A stretch of 64,000 nt of DNA, taken from contig NZ_LS483440.1 of assembly GCF_900476045.1 (NCBI RefSeq), positions 496,001 to 560,000 on the forward strand, read 5' to 3'. Under the pieces are notes generated by a model, which was not told the origin of the DNA, made no database searches, and worked only from the letters and a program-made list of their open reading frames with translations. How positions within the stretch are numbered: the stretch's first letter is position 1; every line of letters starts with the position of its first letter. Positions 16,999 through 25,311 of the stretch are shown here, one piece after another. This DNA is from Gemella morbillorum. Its GTDB lineage: Bacteria > Bacillota > Bacilli > Staphylococcales > Gemellaceae. Made by a program: the position numbers and the translations under genes.

Positions 16999-17931
16999 AT
17001 GTTAAAAACAACATTTTTAGGAATAGAATTAGAAAATTGTTTAATGAATGCATCTGGTGTTCATTGTATGAGTGTTCAGGAACTTAATGAACTTGCTGGA
17101 AGTGCAGCAGGAGCTTTTGTTACAAAGACTGCAACAAGAGATTACCGTGCAGGGAATCCTGAACCGCGTTATTATGATACAAAATTAGGAAGTATTAATT
17201 CGATGGGGCTTCCTAATAATGGATTTGATTATTATTTAGATTATGTATTAGAACGCCAAAAACAAGGCGCCAAGCTACAATTTCTATCAGTAACAGGTAT
17301 GAGTTATGAAGAAAATATTGGACTGTTGAAAAAAATCCAAGAAAGCGATTACGAAGGAGTAACTGAGTTTAATCTATCATGTCCAAATGTTCCTGGTAAG
17401 CCTCAGATTGCCTATGATTTTGATTTAACAGAGAAGTTGTTAGCCGAGGTTTTCTCGTTCTTTACGAAACCACTAGGAGTAAAACTTCCACCGTATTTTG
17501 ATATCGCCCATTTTGATGCAATGGCAGAGATTTTAAATAAGTTTCCACTAACTTATGTAAATAGTGTTAATAGTATAGGTAATGGATTATACATTGATTT
17601 AGACAAGGAAGAGGTTGTTATCAAACCAAAAGGTGGCTTTGGTGGTATTGGTGGAGAATATATTAAACCAACTGCATTGGCAAATGTGCGTGCCTTTAGA
17701 CAACGTCTTAATAAAGATATTAAAATTATTGGAACTGGTGGGGTTACTAATGGACGTGATGTTTTTGAGCATATACTGTGCGGAGCAGATTTGGTACAAG
17801 TAGGTACAATTCTTCATCAAGAAGGAGTTGGAGTTTTCGAGCGTTTATCAGCTGAATTAGAAGAAGTAATGCGAGGAAAAGGTTACTCAAGTATAGAAGA
17901 TTTTAAAGGGAAATTAAAAACTTTAGACTAA
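16999..17931 (+). CDS. pyrD: Dihydroorotate dehydrogenase, class 1A
   Basis: Oxidises dihydroorotate to orotate in pyrimidine synthesis. This soluble class uses fumarate as acceptor and needs no PyrK partner. The 310-residue length, the active-site loop [17 protein letters not shown] (catalytic cysteine), the SVNSIGNGL strand and the [10 protein letters not shown] phosphate-binding loop fit the Lactococcus PyrDA type. The start at ATG 16999 has GGAGGGAG directly upstream; an in-frame ATG at 16951 adds 16 unrelated residues. No other pyr gene is beside it, but a uracil permease lies 14 kb downstream. A strong terminator follows. Confidence 0.92.
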   Translation: MLKTTFLGIELENCLMNASGVHCMSVQELNELAGSAAGAFVTKTATRDYRAGNPEPRYYDTKLGSINSMGLPNNGFDYYLDYVLERQKQGAKLQFLSVTGMSYEENIGLLKKIQESDYEGVTEFNLSCPNVPGKPQIAYDFDLTEKLLAEVFSFFTKPLGVKLPPYFDIAHFDAMAEILNKFPLTYVNSVNSIGNGLYIDLDKEEVVIKPKGGFGGIGGEYIKPTALANVRAFRQRLNKDIKIIGTGGVTNGRDVFEHILCGADLVQVGTILHQEGVGVFERLSAELEEVMRGKGYSSIEDFKGKLKTLD

Positions 17932-17936
17932 AACAA

Positions 17937-17976
17937 AGGATAACTAGATAGAATAACAAAGAAATCTAGTTATCCT
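17937..17976 (+). terminator. Terminator after pyrD
   Basis: A perfect 13-base stem (AGGATAACTAGAT at 17937-17949 with 17964-17976) and a 14-base loop are followed by AATTTTATTT. Confidence 0.88.
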
Positions 17977-17997
17977 AATTTTATTTAAGGAGATGAC

Positions 17998-18609
17998 ATG
18001 GAGGAAAAGAAGTATAATTTTATAATGTTAGTATCAATTTTTATATTTTTAATTATCGCAATAGGTTATGATAGCTTTTTAAAAAATTTTGATTTGAGAA
18101 TAATTAATTTTATTCAAGGTTTTGAGAGTAGCGAATTAACTATTTTTTACAAGTCTATAACTGATATAGCCGATACATGGCAGAGTACAATACTAGTAGT
18201 TGTGATAACAGTAATTTTGTATTTTTTAAAGTATAAAAGAGAAGCGTTGTTTTTGATACTAACAATGTCAACATGTGGAATAATAATGTCTTTTATAAAA
18301 AATATATTTGAAAGGCAACGACCAGAAATTCATCGATTAACAGAAGTTAGTGGTTTGAGCTTTCCAAGTGGTCATAGCACATCTGCAACAATAATGTACC
18401 TAACGTTAGGTTTAATAGCTATTAATGTATTTCAAAAGACAAGTAAATATCTTATTTTACTTATATCAATTTTAGGAATATTGATAATTGCAACTTCAAG
18501 AATATATCTAGGGGTCCATTATCCTACTGATACTATGGCAGCGATATGTTTAGGTTTCTTTGTTGTGACATTTTATTATAAAAGTTATTACAAGAAAATA
18601 AAAAAATAA
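17998..18609 (+). CDS. PAP2-family membrane phosphatase
   Basis: This 203-residue membrane protein has about six helices and the three PAP2 phosphatase motifs: KNIFERQRPE, FPSGHST and SRIYLGVHYPTD. These enzymes remove phosphate from lipid pyrophosphates such as undecaprenyl pyrophosphate or from phosphatidate, on the outer face of the membrane. AAGGAG lies 7 bases before the ATG at 17998. A second protein of the same family and almost the same length is encoded at 41424, so the two may divide the substrates. Which one recycles undecaprenyl pyrophosphate cannot be told here. Confidence 0.9.
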   Translation: MEEKKYNFIMLVSIFIFLIIAIGYDSFLKNFDLRIINFIQGFESSELTIFYKSITDIADTWQSTILVVVITVILYFLKYKREALFLILTMSTCGIIMSFIKNIFERQRPEIHRLTEVSGLSFPSGHSTSATIMYLTLGLIAINVFQKTSKYLILLISILGILIIATSRIYLGVHYPTDTMAAICLGFFVVTFYYKSYYKKIKK

Positions 18610-18729
18610 GTTATAAAAATAAAATAGAAGGAAATATCTGTTATCATGATTTATAATTGATATAATAACTTTTAGAGAGGAATAAAAATGGTATAACTAT
18701 ATTTTTTTGTTAATTATAATAAAAAATAC

Positions 18730-18758
18730 TTGAAATATTAAAGGATAACTGGTATTAT
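18730..18758 (+). promoter_or_regulatory. Promoter of the riboswitch transcript
   Basis: TTGAAA (18730-18735) and TATTAT (18753-18758) are separated by exactly 17 bases, and the aptamer begins 17 bases after the -10. Confidence 0.7.
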
Positions 18759-18775
18759 ATTAATTAAATAATATA

Positions 18776-18844
18776 GCACATATAAAGGCAGGGATATGGC
18801 TTGCAAGTTTCTACCATCGAACCGTAAATTTGATGACTATGGGC
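18776..18844 (+). ncRNA. Purine (guanine-type) riboswitch aptamer
   Basis: The conserved core is present in order: GGATATGG, GCAAGTTTCTACC, CCGTAAA, GACTATG. Stem P2 is GCAGG/CTTGC with one wobble, and P3 is CATCGA/TTGATG with one wobble. P1 is GCACATA (18776-18782) with TATGGGC (18838-18844), which has one A-G mismatch. The specificity base is C (18837, in GACTATG), which predicts guanine or hypoxanthine rather than adenine. No xpt, pbuX or other purine gene follows, which is why it is called an orphan below. Confidence 0.9.
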
Positions 18845-18916
18845 AATTCTCTATCGATGCAAGAAAGTTATAATAGTAAGTATTATATATGTTAGTAGGC
18901 TGTATTATGTAGTCGA

Positions 18917-18955
18917 ATGAAAATATAGATCGAAGCAGGGATTAAATATTTTCAT
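18917..18955 (+). other. Hairpin downstream of the riboswitch aptamer
   Basis: ATGAAAATAT (18917-18926) and its exact complement (18946-18955) form a 10-base stem with a 19-base loop. There is no T-run. An ATG at its 3' edge (18954) opens only a 16-codon frame. It may be a relic of the expression platform. Confidence 0.4.
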
Positions 18956-19002
18956 GAGAAAAAAGGAAAAGAAGTTTATTAATTATTATGTAAAAAATTT
19001 AT

Positions 19003-19035
19003 AAAAGTAGTATAAAGAACCTACTTTTTTCTTTT
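19003..19035 (+). terminator. First terminator of the riboswitch transcript
   Basis: AAAAGTAG (19003-19010) pairs with CTACTTTT (19021-19028) across a 10-base loop and is followed by a T-rich run. Confidence 0.6.
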
Positions 19036-19053
19036 GAATTAAATTAAATATTG

Positions 19054-19093
19054 AAAGTAAAGTTTAATTTTTGGACTTTACTTTTTATTTTTT
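19054..19093 (+). terminator. Second, tandem terminator before the pentapeptide gene
   Basis: A perfect 10-base stem AAAGTAAAGT (19054-19063) / ACTTTACTTT (19075-19084) is followed by a run rich in T. It isolates the riboswitch region from the next gene. Confidence 0.65.
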
Positions 19094-19126
19094 CTCTCTA
19101 TGATATAATATAAATGAGGTGTTTTT

Positions 19127-19816
19127 ATGGAAAAAATTTCTTTTGAACAATTTAAAAACAAGTTAAAACAAGGAGAAAAAGATTTTACAAATTTGATTTT
19201 AGAAAATATGAATTTAGAAAATTATGATTTAAGTGACATGAATTTTTCACATTCTAATTTTATTAATGCTAATTTATCAAATGTAAATTTTTATAGTAGC
19301 CAACTTGTTAATGTTCTTTTAGATGATTGTAATTTGCAAAATGCCAACTTAAAAAATGCTAATTTAGAGCGTGCTTCTCTGAGACGAGTAAATTTGACTT
19401 ATGCAGATATAAGAGGTGCTAAATTATATGCAGCAGTTTTAGAAAATGCTATTTTAGATAATATAATATTTGATGATAAGACAGAAAATTTTCGTATTCA
19501 TTGCCCTGAACAAGGGGCTTTTGTCGCATATAAAAAAGGTTTAGACAACCTAATTATAAAACTGTTGATACCTAGCGATGCTAGAAGAGTGTCGTCTACA
19601 ATGAATTGTTGCAGATGCGACAAGGCTAAGGTTTTAGAAATAAAAAATTTTGAGGGGACAAAGTTTTTTGATGAAGCATGGTCAACGGTAGCAGAAAATT
19701 TTTGCTATAAGTTGGGTGAATGGGTATATGCCGAAAATTTTAATGAAGATCGCTGGTATGATTCTACTGGTGGAATTCATTTCTGGATGACTGAAGATGA
19801 GGCTAAAGCTTATTAA
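19127..19816 (+). CDS. Pentapeptide-repeat protein with C-terminal DUF5758-like domain
   Basis: Residues 25-115 are tandem pentapeptides of the A(N/D)LxN type (for example NANLSNVNF, QNANLKNANLERASL), which fold as a right-handed four-sided helix. The C-terminal 100 residues (HCPEQGAFVAYKKG, two cysteines in NCCRCDKAK, then STGGIHFW) match a domain I recall as DUF5758. That domain often follows pentapeptides in Bacillota and phages. Function unknown; some pentapeptide proteins mimic DNA and protect gyrase, but this fusion type has no such evidence. GAGGTG lies before the ATG at 19127, and an extended -10 (TGATATAAT, 19101-19109) lies just upstream. Confidence 0.85.
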   Translation: MEKISFEQFKNKLKQGEKDFTNLILENMNLENYDLSDMNFSHSNFINANLSNVNFYSSQLVNVLLDDCNLQNANLKNANLERASLRRVNLTYADIRGAKLYAAVLENAILDNIIFDDKTENFRIHCPEQGAFVAYKKGLDNLIIKLLIPSDARRVSSTMNCCRCDKAKVLEIKNFEGTKFFDEAWSTVAENFCYKLGEWVYAENFNEDRWYDSTGGIHFWMTEDEAKAY

Positions 19817-19864
19817 TTGTTTGTGAAAAGCTATATTTATAAAATAAATTTTGAGGAGATAAGA

Positions 19865-20662
19865 GTGAGAGTAGTTTTACTATGTAGATATGATGGAAGT
19901 GATTATCATGGATTTCAAATCCAGCCAAATAACAACACTGTTCAAGAAGAAATAGAGAAAGCATTAAAAAAGATAAACAAAAAAGATATAAGAGTATATA
20001 TGAGTGGTCGGACTGATAGTGGGGTGCATGCTTATGGACAAGTACTTCATTTCGACACAGAATTGAATATCCCAAATGAAGCGTGGAAGAAAGTATTAAA
20101 TGCTAATTTGCCAGCAGACATTAGAATTTTTGGTGTTACAACAAGTAATGAGGATTTTCATGTTAGATATAATAGTACAAGAAAGACTTACCATTATAAA
20201 TTATATATAGGTCAAAATGTAGATCCGTTCTTACTGAATTATGTAGGACAACATAAATATAATTTTAACTTTGAAAAAGCTCAAAAGGCTTTGAATTATT
20301 TTATAGGAGAACATGATTTTTCTTCATTTTGTTCAAAAAATTCTAGTGTTGAAGATAAGATTAGAGAAATTTATTATTTTAATATGTATTATGATAAAAC
20401 CAACCCACGTGTTATTAACTTTGATGTTTGTGGAAATGGATTCTTATATAATATGGTGCGTATTATAATTGGTACTATTCAAGATGTAGCAGCTGGGAAA
20501 TATGAAGCGGAATATGTAAAAGAGATTTTAGATAAAAAAGAACGAAAATATGCTGGGCCAAAAGCAGATGCAGCTGGATTGTATTTAAAAGAAGTTATTT
20601 ATAATAACGAAGAAATCAATAAGTTTATAAAAGAAGGATTGGCTAGATACGAAAATATATAG
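19865..20662 (+). CDS. truA: tRNA pseudouridine(38-40) synthase TruA
   Basis: Converts uridines 38-40 of the tRNA anticodon arm to pseudouridine. The catalytic aspartate is Asp51 in SGRTDSGVHAYGQVLHF. The N-terminal RYDGSDYHGFQIQ and the C-terminal NGFLYNMVRIIIGT are also diagnostic. I set the start at GTG 19865 (265 residues), 6 bases after GAGGAG. A TTG at 19817 directly after the previous stop would add 16 unrelated residues and has no ribosome site. In many Bacillota truA follows ecfT; here it precedes the ecf genes and is separated from them by 148 bases with a promoter. Confidence 0.92.
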   Translation: MRVVLLCRYDGSDYHGFQIQPNNNTVQEEIEKALKKINKKDIRVYMSGRTDSGVHAYGQVLHFDTELNIPNEAWKKVLNANLPADIRIFGVTTSNEDFHVRYNSTRKTYHYKLYIGQNVDPFLLNYVGQHKYNFNFEKAQKALNYFIGEHDFSSFCSKNSSVEDKIREIYYFNMYYDKTNPRVINFDVCGNGFLYNMVRIIIGTIQDVAAGKYEAEYVKEILDKKERKYAGPKADAAGLYLKEVIYNNEEINKFIKEGLARYENI

Positions 20663-20749
20663 AACTAGTAAAAATATATGTATGGATTTTTGAAATAACA
20701 ATCTTGGAGAACACTAAGTTATTGCTTGAGTAACTATAAAAGTTTAAGT

Positions 20750-20778
20750 TTGAGAAACATACTGAAATTTGGTATAAT
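20750..20778 (+). promoter_or_regulatory. Promoter of the ecf operon
   Basis: TTGAGA (20750-20755) and TATAAT (20773-20778) have a 17-base spacer, 32 bases before the ecfA1 start. Confidence 0.75.
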
Positions 20779-20810
20779 GAAATGATGTTTTAAAGAAATG
20801 AGTATAGATA

Positions 20811-21632
20811 ATGATAAAGTTTGACAATGTATTTTTCAAGTATAATAATTCTAAAAATATGACATTAGCAGATATAAGTTTTGAAGTACCAAGAGGTAGT
20901 TGGTTAACAATTCTTGGAGAAAATGGTAGTGGAAAGTCTACACTGATGAAACTGCTTTATGGGCAAAATTTGGCAACTAAAGGAAAAATTCTTTTTGAGA
21001 ATAAAGAATATACAAAAGAAACATATAATGATATTCGTCAGAAGATTGCAGTTGTTTTTCAAAATCCAGATAATCAGTTTGTAGGAGCTACTGTTGAAGA
21101 AGATATAGCATTTGGATTAGAAAATAAAAATCTCCCTCGTGAAAAAATGGAGCAGATTATATGTGAAGTATTAGATATAGTAGATATGAAAGATTATAGA
21201 AAATTCGAACCAACTTCACTTTCAGGAGGCCAAAAACAACGAGTGGCTATTGCATCAGCACTAGCTTTGCGTCCAGAGGTTTTAATTTTAGATGAAGCGA
21301 CAAGTATGCTAGATCCTGTTGCTAGAAAATCTATATTAGGATATATAAAAAAAATAAATAGAGAACAAAAACTTACAATTATATCTATAACTCATGATGC
21401 AGAAGAAAGTATTTATTCAGATAATATTATAATTTTGGAAAAAGGAATAATCGTCTATAATGGAAGTTATAATTTTTTATATAATGATATTAATATACTG
21501 AAAAAATACCATTTAGAGATACCTTTTTTAGAGAAAATAAAGAATGAATTAAATGCTTATTTAGATATAAAAACATTTGAAATAGAAGAAGATGAGAGGA
21601 GTGTAGTTGAAAAAATATGCAAATTAATTTAA
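20811..21632 (+). CDS. ecfA1: Energy-coupling factor ATPase EcfA1
   Basis: One of two ATPases of the shared energy-coupling module for vitamin and trace-nutrient uptake. At 273 residues it has Walker A GENGSGKST, a Q-loop in VVFQNPDNQFVGATVEEDIAFGLEN, signature LSGGQKQR, Walker B LILDEATSMLD and the switch histidine in SITHD. The FQNPDNQFVGATVEEDIAFG stretch is typical of EcfA1. Its last 16 bases overlap the start of ecfA2, so the pair is translationally coupled. No substrate-binding S component is encoded nearby; these are usually scattered and share the module. Confidence 0.93.
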   Translation: MIKFDNVFFKYNNSKNMTLADISFEVPRGSWLTILGENGSGKSTLMKLLYGQNLATKGKILFENKEYTKETYNDIRQKIAVVFQNPDNQFVGATVEEDIAFGLENKNLPREKMEQIICEVLDIVDMKDYRKFEPTSLSGGQKQRVAIASALALRPEVLILDEATSMLDPVARKSILGYIKKINREQKLTIISITHDAEESIYSDNIIILEKGIIVYNGSYNFLYNDINILKKYHLEIPFLEKIKNELNAYLDIKTFEIEEDERSVVEKICKLI

Positions 21633-22507
21633 AAGATGTTAGCTATATTTACAACGAAAAAACTCCTTATGAAAAAGAAGTATTAAATAATATTAATTTA
21701 AGCATAGAAAGAGGTCGCTATACTGTTATAGTAGGAAAAACAGGGAGCGGGAAGTCTACATTAATAGAGCATTTTAATGGTCTATTGATTCCGACAAGTG
21801 GAGAGGTTAATGTAGATGAAATGGTAATAGTAGCGCCTAAGAATAAAAAAGAACGTCGCGTATTAGCGAAGAAGTTGAGAGAACTTCGAAAAAGTGTATC
21901 TGTTCTTTTTCAATTTTCAGAACAGCAACTTTTTGAAACGACTGTGTTGAAAGATATTATATTTGCTCCATTAAATTATGGAATAAGCGAAGAAAAAGCC
22001 ATAGAAAGAGCTAAAGAATTAATATCTCTTGTTGGATTAGATGAAAGTTATTTGGAAAAATCTCCATTTGAATTATCTGGTGGGGAAATGAGAAAAGTAG
22101 CTCTTTGTGGCGTACTGGCTCTTGAACCTAAGGTATTGATTTTAGATGAACCAACTATAGCTCTTGATTACAGAAGTCGTGAGGAAATAATGGATATGGT
22201 CAAAACTCTGCAAAAAGAGAAAAAAATGACTATAGTTCTTGTGACTCACAATATGGATTATGTCTTAAAGTATGCAGATATTGTCCATGTCATAAATTCT
22301 GGAGAAATAGCATTTTCTGGATTGCCAGAGGAGTTGTTTTCTAATAAAGAGTTATTAAAAGATAATTCACTAGAACTTCCCGAAATTTTGAAATTTTATT
22401 ATCAGTTGAAAGAGCAAAATATTGATATAGGATTATTTCCTAGGGAATATAGAGAATTGACGAATAGTTTAAAAAATATGATAAAGAGGAAAAAGGAAAA
22501 TGAATAG
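21617..22507 (+). CDS. ecfA2: Energy-coupling factor ATPase EcfA2
   Basis: The second ATPase of the ECF module, 296 residues. Visible motifs are GKTGSGKST (Walker A), VLFQFSEQQLFETTVLKDI (Q-loop region, typical of EcfA2), LSGGEMRK (signature), LILDEPTIALD (Walker B) and VTHN (switch). The signature differs from EcfA1, as expected for the asymmetric pair. It starts at ATG 21617 inside ecfA1 and overlaps ecfT by 8 bases, so the three proteins are made in a coupled way. Confidence 0.93.
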   Translation: MQINLKDVSYIYNEKTPYEKEVLNNINLSIERGRYTVIVGKTGSGKSTLIEHFNGLLIPTSGEVNVDEMVIVAPKNKKERRVLAKKLRELRKSVSVLFQFSEQQLFETTVLKDIIFAPLNYGISEEKAIERAKELISLVGLDESYLEKSPFELSGGEMRKVALCGVLALEPKVLILDEPTIALDYRSREEIMDMVKTLQKEKKMTIVLVTHNMDYVLKYADIVHVINSGEIAFSGLPEELFSNKELLKDNSLELPEILKFYYQLKEQNIDIGLFPREYRELTNSLKNMIKRKKENE

Positions 22508-23288
22508 TTCGTTGATAAGTAAGTATATACCGTTAAATACTATTATTCATAATTTAGATCCTCGAGTGAAATTATTTTTTGTAATTTGTTATTTTATTGA
22601 TGTTTTTATTGCGCATAGCGTGGGTGAGTTATTAATCTTATCTTTATTTTTAGTATTAGCGATTATATTATCTAAAACAAACATCGCCTTTCTAATTGAC
22701 AGTGTTAAAGCTATTCTATTATTAATAATATTTACTTCATTAGTTCATCTTATTTTTAATAAAAGTGGGAATATTATTTTAGAATTTTATGCTTTTAAAA
22801 TCTATAGTGGAGCTTTTTATGGTATAGCACTTATCACAGTTCGGTTTGTACTTGTAGTTATGATGATGGTTGTATTCATGGGGACTACTTCACCGAGTGA
22901 TATTACTCACGCTATAGAAAAGAGCCTAGGATTTTTGAGGAAAATAGGAATTCCAATTTCTACATTTGCACTTGTATTGTCTATTTCTCTTAGATTTATT
23001 CCTACTATTTTAGAAGAAACTAATAGAATAATAAATGCCCAGGTATCACGTGGTTCAGATTTTAATGAAGGAACTTTAATTCAAAAAACTAAGAAATTCA
23101 TTCCAATTTTGATTCCATTGTTTATCGGAACATTAAAAAGAGCGGATGAACTTGCGACTGCAATGGAAGTAAGAGGATATAGTACAACAACTATAAGAAG
23201 CAGATATAAAGAACTAAAATATAATAAGTTAGATTATTTAAGTTATATGTTAATTATTCTGACTACAATATTTATAGTGATAATGTAA
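22500..23288 (+). CDS. ecfT: Energy-coupling factor transmembrane protein EcfT
   Basis: The 262-residue membrane scaffold that links the two ATPases to a substrate-binding S protein. It begins with YIPLNTIIHNLDPRVKL, standard for EcfT, has about five helices and ends with two arginine-containing coupling motifs (SRGSDF near residue 182 and VRGYS near residue 224) that contact the ATPases. It overlaps ecfA2 by 8 bases. The next gene, tsaC, starts 12 bases beyond its stop, so the transcript may run on. Confidence 0.92.
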   Translation: MNSSLISKYIPLNTIIHNLDPRVKLFFVICYFIDVFIAHSVGELLILSLFLVLAIILSKTNIAFLIDSVKAILLLIIFTSLVHLIFNKSGNIILEFYAFKIYSGAFYGIALITVRFVLVVMMMVVFMGTTSPSDITHAIEKSLGFLRKIGIPISTFALVLSISLRFIPTILEETNRIINAQVSRGSDFNEGTLIQKTKKFIPILIPLFIGTLKRADELATAMEVRGYSTTTIRSRYKELKYNKLDYLSYMLIILTTIFIVIM

Positions 23289-23300
23289 TAAGGAGATTAT

Positions 23301-24332
23301 ATGGAAACTGAGATAATAAATATTTCTAAAAGTAATAATAAAGAAGAAATATATAATAAATTAATTACTTACTACAAAGATAATAAACTTATTGCTATTC
23401 CAACAGAAACAGTCTATGGGTTAAGCGCAGATGCAATGAGTGATGAAGCTGTTTGTAAAATATACGAAGCAAAAGGTCGACCAAGCGACAATCCATTAAT
23501 AGTTCATTTTTATGAAATGAATCAGCTTAATGATATAGTTGATTATCAAGATGAACGTGTAGACAAGTTAATAGAAAACTTTTGGCCAGGACCAATGACA
23601 CTAATTTTGAATGCTAAAGAAAACAATGGTATCTCGAAGAAAGTTAGTGCAGGACTATCAACACTTGCGGTAAGAATGCCATCTAATAAGACGGCACGCC
23701 AGATTTTAAAGGAGACTAAAGTTTTATTAGCCGCACCTAGTGCGAATACTAGTGGGAAACCATCTCCGACAAAATTTGAGCATGTTTATCATGACCTTAA
23801 TGGCAAGATTGATGTTATAATTGAAGATGAACAATCGGATATTGGTTTGGAAAGTACAGTAATAGATTGTACGAGAACGCCTTTGGTTATCGCAAGACCA
23901 GGAGAGATAACTAAAGAGGATATTGAAGGAATCTTAGGTCTAGGTAGTGTTAAATACAATGATGAAGTAATGGTTGACACGCAAACTCCTATAGCACCTG
24001 GAATGAAATATCGTCATTATTCACCAGAAGCAGAGCTGTTATATTATGAAGATTCTTTAGAAAAAGCTTTAGAATTTTTAAAAACTAAAAATAAAAAAAC
24101 AGGTTTTATAACTTATAAAAGTAATGAGCATTTGTTTGAGAATCTAAATATATCTGTAAAATATTTGGCAGATAATGAGAAAAGTGTTGAACAATCTAAT
24201 AAAAATTTATATAATATTCTAAGAGAGTTTGACGAAGAAAAAGTAGAAGAAATATATATTCTACCAATAAAAGAAACTAAAGAAAATATTGCGTTATTGA
24301 ATAGACTTAATAAAGCAATAAGTAGAAAATAA
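23301..24332 (+). CDS. tsaC: Threonylcarbamoyl-AMP synthase, Sua5 type
   Basis: Makes threonylcarbamoyl-AMP from threonine, bicarbonate and ATP, the first step of t6A37 modification of tRNAs reading ANN codons. The YrdC domain fills the first 200 residues (IPTETVYGLSADA, KGRPSDNPLIVH, FWPGPMTLIL, APSANTSGKPSPT). A linker with APGMKYRHYSP and a C-terminal Sua5 domain complete 343 residues, as in the long form. AAGGAG lies 7 bases before the ATG at 23301. It is placed between the ecf genes and a glycosyltransferase pair with gaps of only 12-16 bases, so it may share their transcript. Confidence 0.92.
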   Translation: METEIINISKSNNKEEIYNKLITYYKDNKLIAIPTETVYGLSADAMSDEAVCKIYEAKGRPSDNPLIVHFYEMNQLNDIVDYQDERVDKLIENFWPGPMTLILNAKENNGISKKVSAGLSTLAVRMPSNKTARQILKETKVLLAAPSANTSGKPSPTKFEHVYHDLNGKIDVIIEDEQSDIGLESTVIDCTRTPLVIARPGEITKEDIEGILGLGSVKYNDEVMVDTQTPIAPGMKYRHYSPEAELLYYEDSLEKALEFLKTKNKKTGFITYKSNEHLFENLNISVKYLADNEKSVEQSNKNLYNILREFDEEKVEEIYILPIKETKENIALLNRLNKAISRK

Positions 24333-24348
24333 AAATAGGAGATTTATA

Positions 24349-25308
24349 ATGAAAAAGTTATATGTAGTAATACCTTGTTATAACGAAGAAGAGGTATTGT
24401 TTGAAACTGCAAAAAGATTAGAAATTAAAATGAATAATATGATGGATGAAGATTTAATTTCTAAGGACAGCCGTGTAGTATTAGTAAATGACGGTTCTAA
24501 AGATAAAACATGGCAAATGATTGAAGAACTTCATGAAAAAAATCCATTATTCAGCGGTATTAATTTAAGTAGAAACCGTGGGCACCAAAATGCTCTTTTA
24601 GCGGGGCTTATGACTGTTAAAGATCATTGTGATGTAAGTATCTCAATGGATGCAGATTTACAAGATGATATTAACGCGATGGATGAGATGATGAAAAAAT
24701 ATCTAGCAGGTTGCGATATAGTTTATGGAGTTCGTTCAGCTCGTACGACTGATACATTCTTTAAACGCTTCACTGCAGAAGCATTTTATCGCGTTATGGA
24801 AAAACTAGGTGCTAATACTGTTTTTAACCATGCTGACTATCGTTTAATGAGTAAACGTGCTTTAGACGGTTTAGCAGAGTTTAAAGAAGTAAACCTATTT
24901 TTACGTGGAATTGTTCCTATGATTGGATATCCAAATGATATCGTAACATATGAAAGAGCAGAGAGATTTGCTGGAGAAAGTAAATATCCACTATCAAAAA
25001 TGTTAGCTTTTGCTTTTGAAGGAATTACATCTTTATCTGTGAAACTAATTAGATTCATTACAGTTGGTGGAGCATTGATGATTTTTATTGCTGCAATAGT
25101 ATTCTTCTATACATTGTATAGTTACTTTGCAGGTTTTGCTAGACCTGGATGGTCAAGTATGATGATTTCAATGTGGTTTATTGGAGGAATGATTATGATT
25201 TCTCTTGGAATTGTTGGAGAATATGTAGGTAAAATCTACTTAGAGTCTAAAGAACGTCCAAGATTTATTGTTGAAAAATTCTTGAACGAAGAAAAAAGTG
25301 AGAAATAA
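24349..25308 (+). CDS. Family 2 glycosyltransferase, GtrB/CsbB-like
   Basis: This 319-residue membrane-linked GT-A enzyme has VIPCYNEE at the N-terminus, VNDGSKD and the metal-binding MDADLQDD motif, then two C-terminal helices near residues 232-256 and 274-300. It resembles GtrB, CsbB and YkcC, which load a sugar onto undecaprenyl phosphate at the inner membrane face. The next gene is a large polytopic GT-C-like protein 3 bases downstream. Such pairs belong to three-component systems that decorate wall polymers or surface proteins from the outside. The sugar cannot be predicted. No GtrA-type flippase gene is visible nearby. AGGAG precedes the ATG. Confidence 0.9.
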   Translation: MKKLYVVIPCYNEEEVLFETAKRLEIKMNNMMDEDLISKDSRVVLVNDGSKDKTWQMIEELHEKNPLFSGINLSRNRGHQNALLAGLMTVKDHCDVSISMDADLQDDINAMDEMMKKYLAGCDIVYGVRSARTTDTFFKRFTAEAFYRVMEKLGANTVFNHADYRLMSKRALDGLAEFKEVNLFLRGIVPMIGYPNDIVTYERAERFAGESKYPLSKMLAFAFEGITSLSVKLIRFITVGGALMIFIAAIVFFYTLYSYFAGFARPGWSSMMISMWFIGGMIMISLGIVGEYVGKIYLESKERPRFIVEKFLNEEKSEK

Positions 25309-25311
25309 TCT

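Larger units (their letters stand above)
18610..19126. other. 517-base region without an ordinary gene: orphan riboswitch transcript
   Basis: No coding region longer than 16 codons with a plausible start is visible between the PAP2 gene and the pentapeptide gene. The region holds a promoter (18730), a guanine riboswitch aptamer (18776-18844), a hairpin (18917-18955), and two terminators (19003 and 19054) before the next gene's own -10 element. Confidence 0.8.

Noticed and set aside
18688-18696. ATG-GTA-TAA after a strong AGAGAGG site
   Set aside because: A two-codon frame with a good ribosome site is too short to call. It may be a relic, but nothing readable follows in frame.
19071-19109. 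TTGGAC with TATAAT as promoter of the pentapeptide gene
   Set aside because: The spacer is 27 bases, too long. TTGGAC falls across the loop and right arm of a terminator hairpin. Only the extended -10 is retained.
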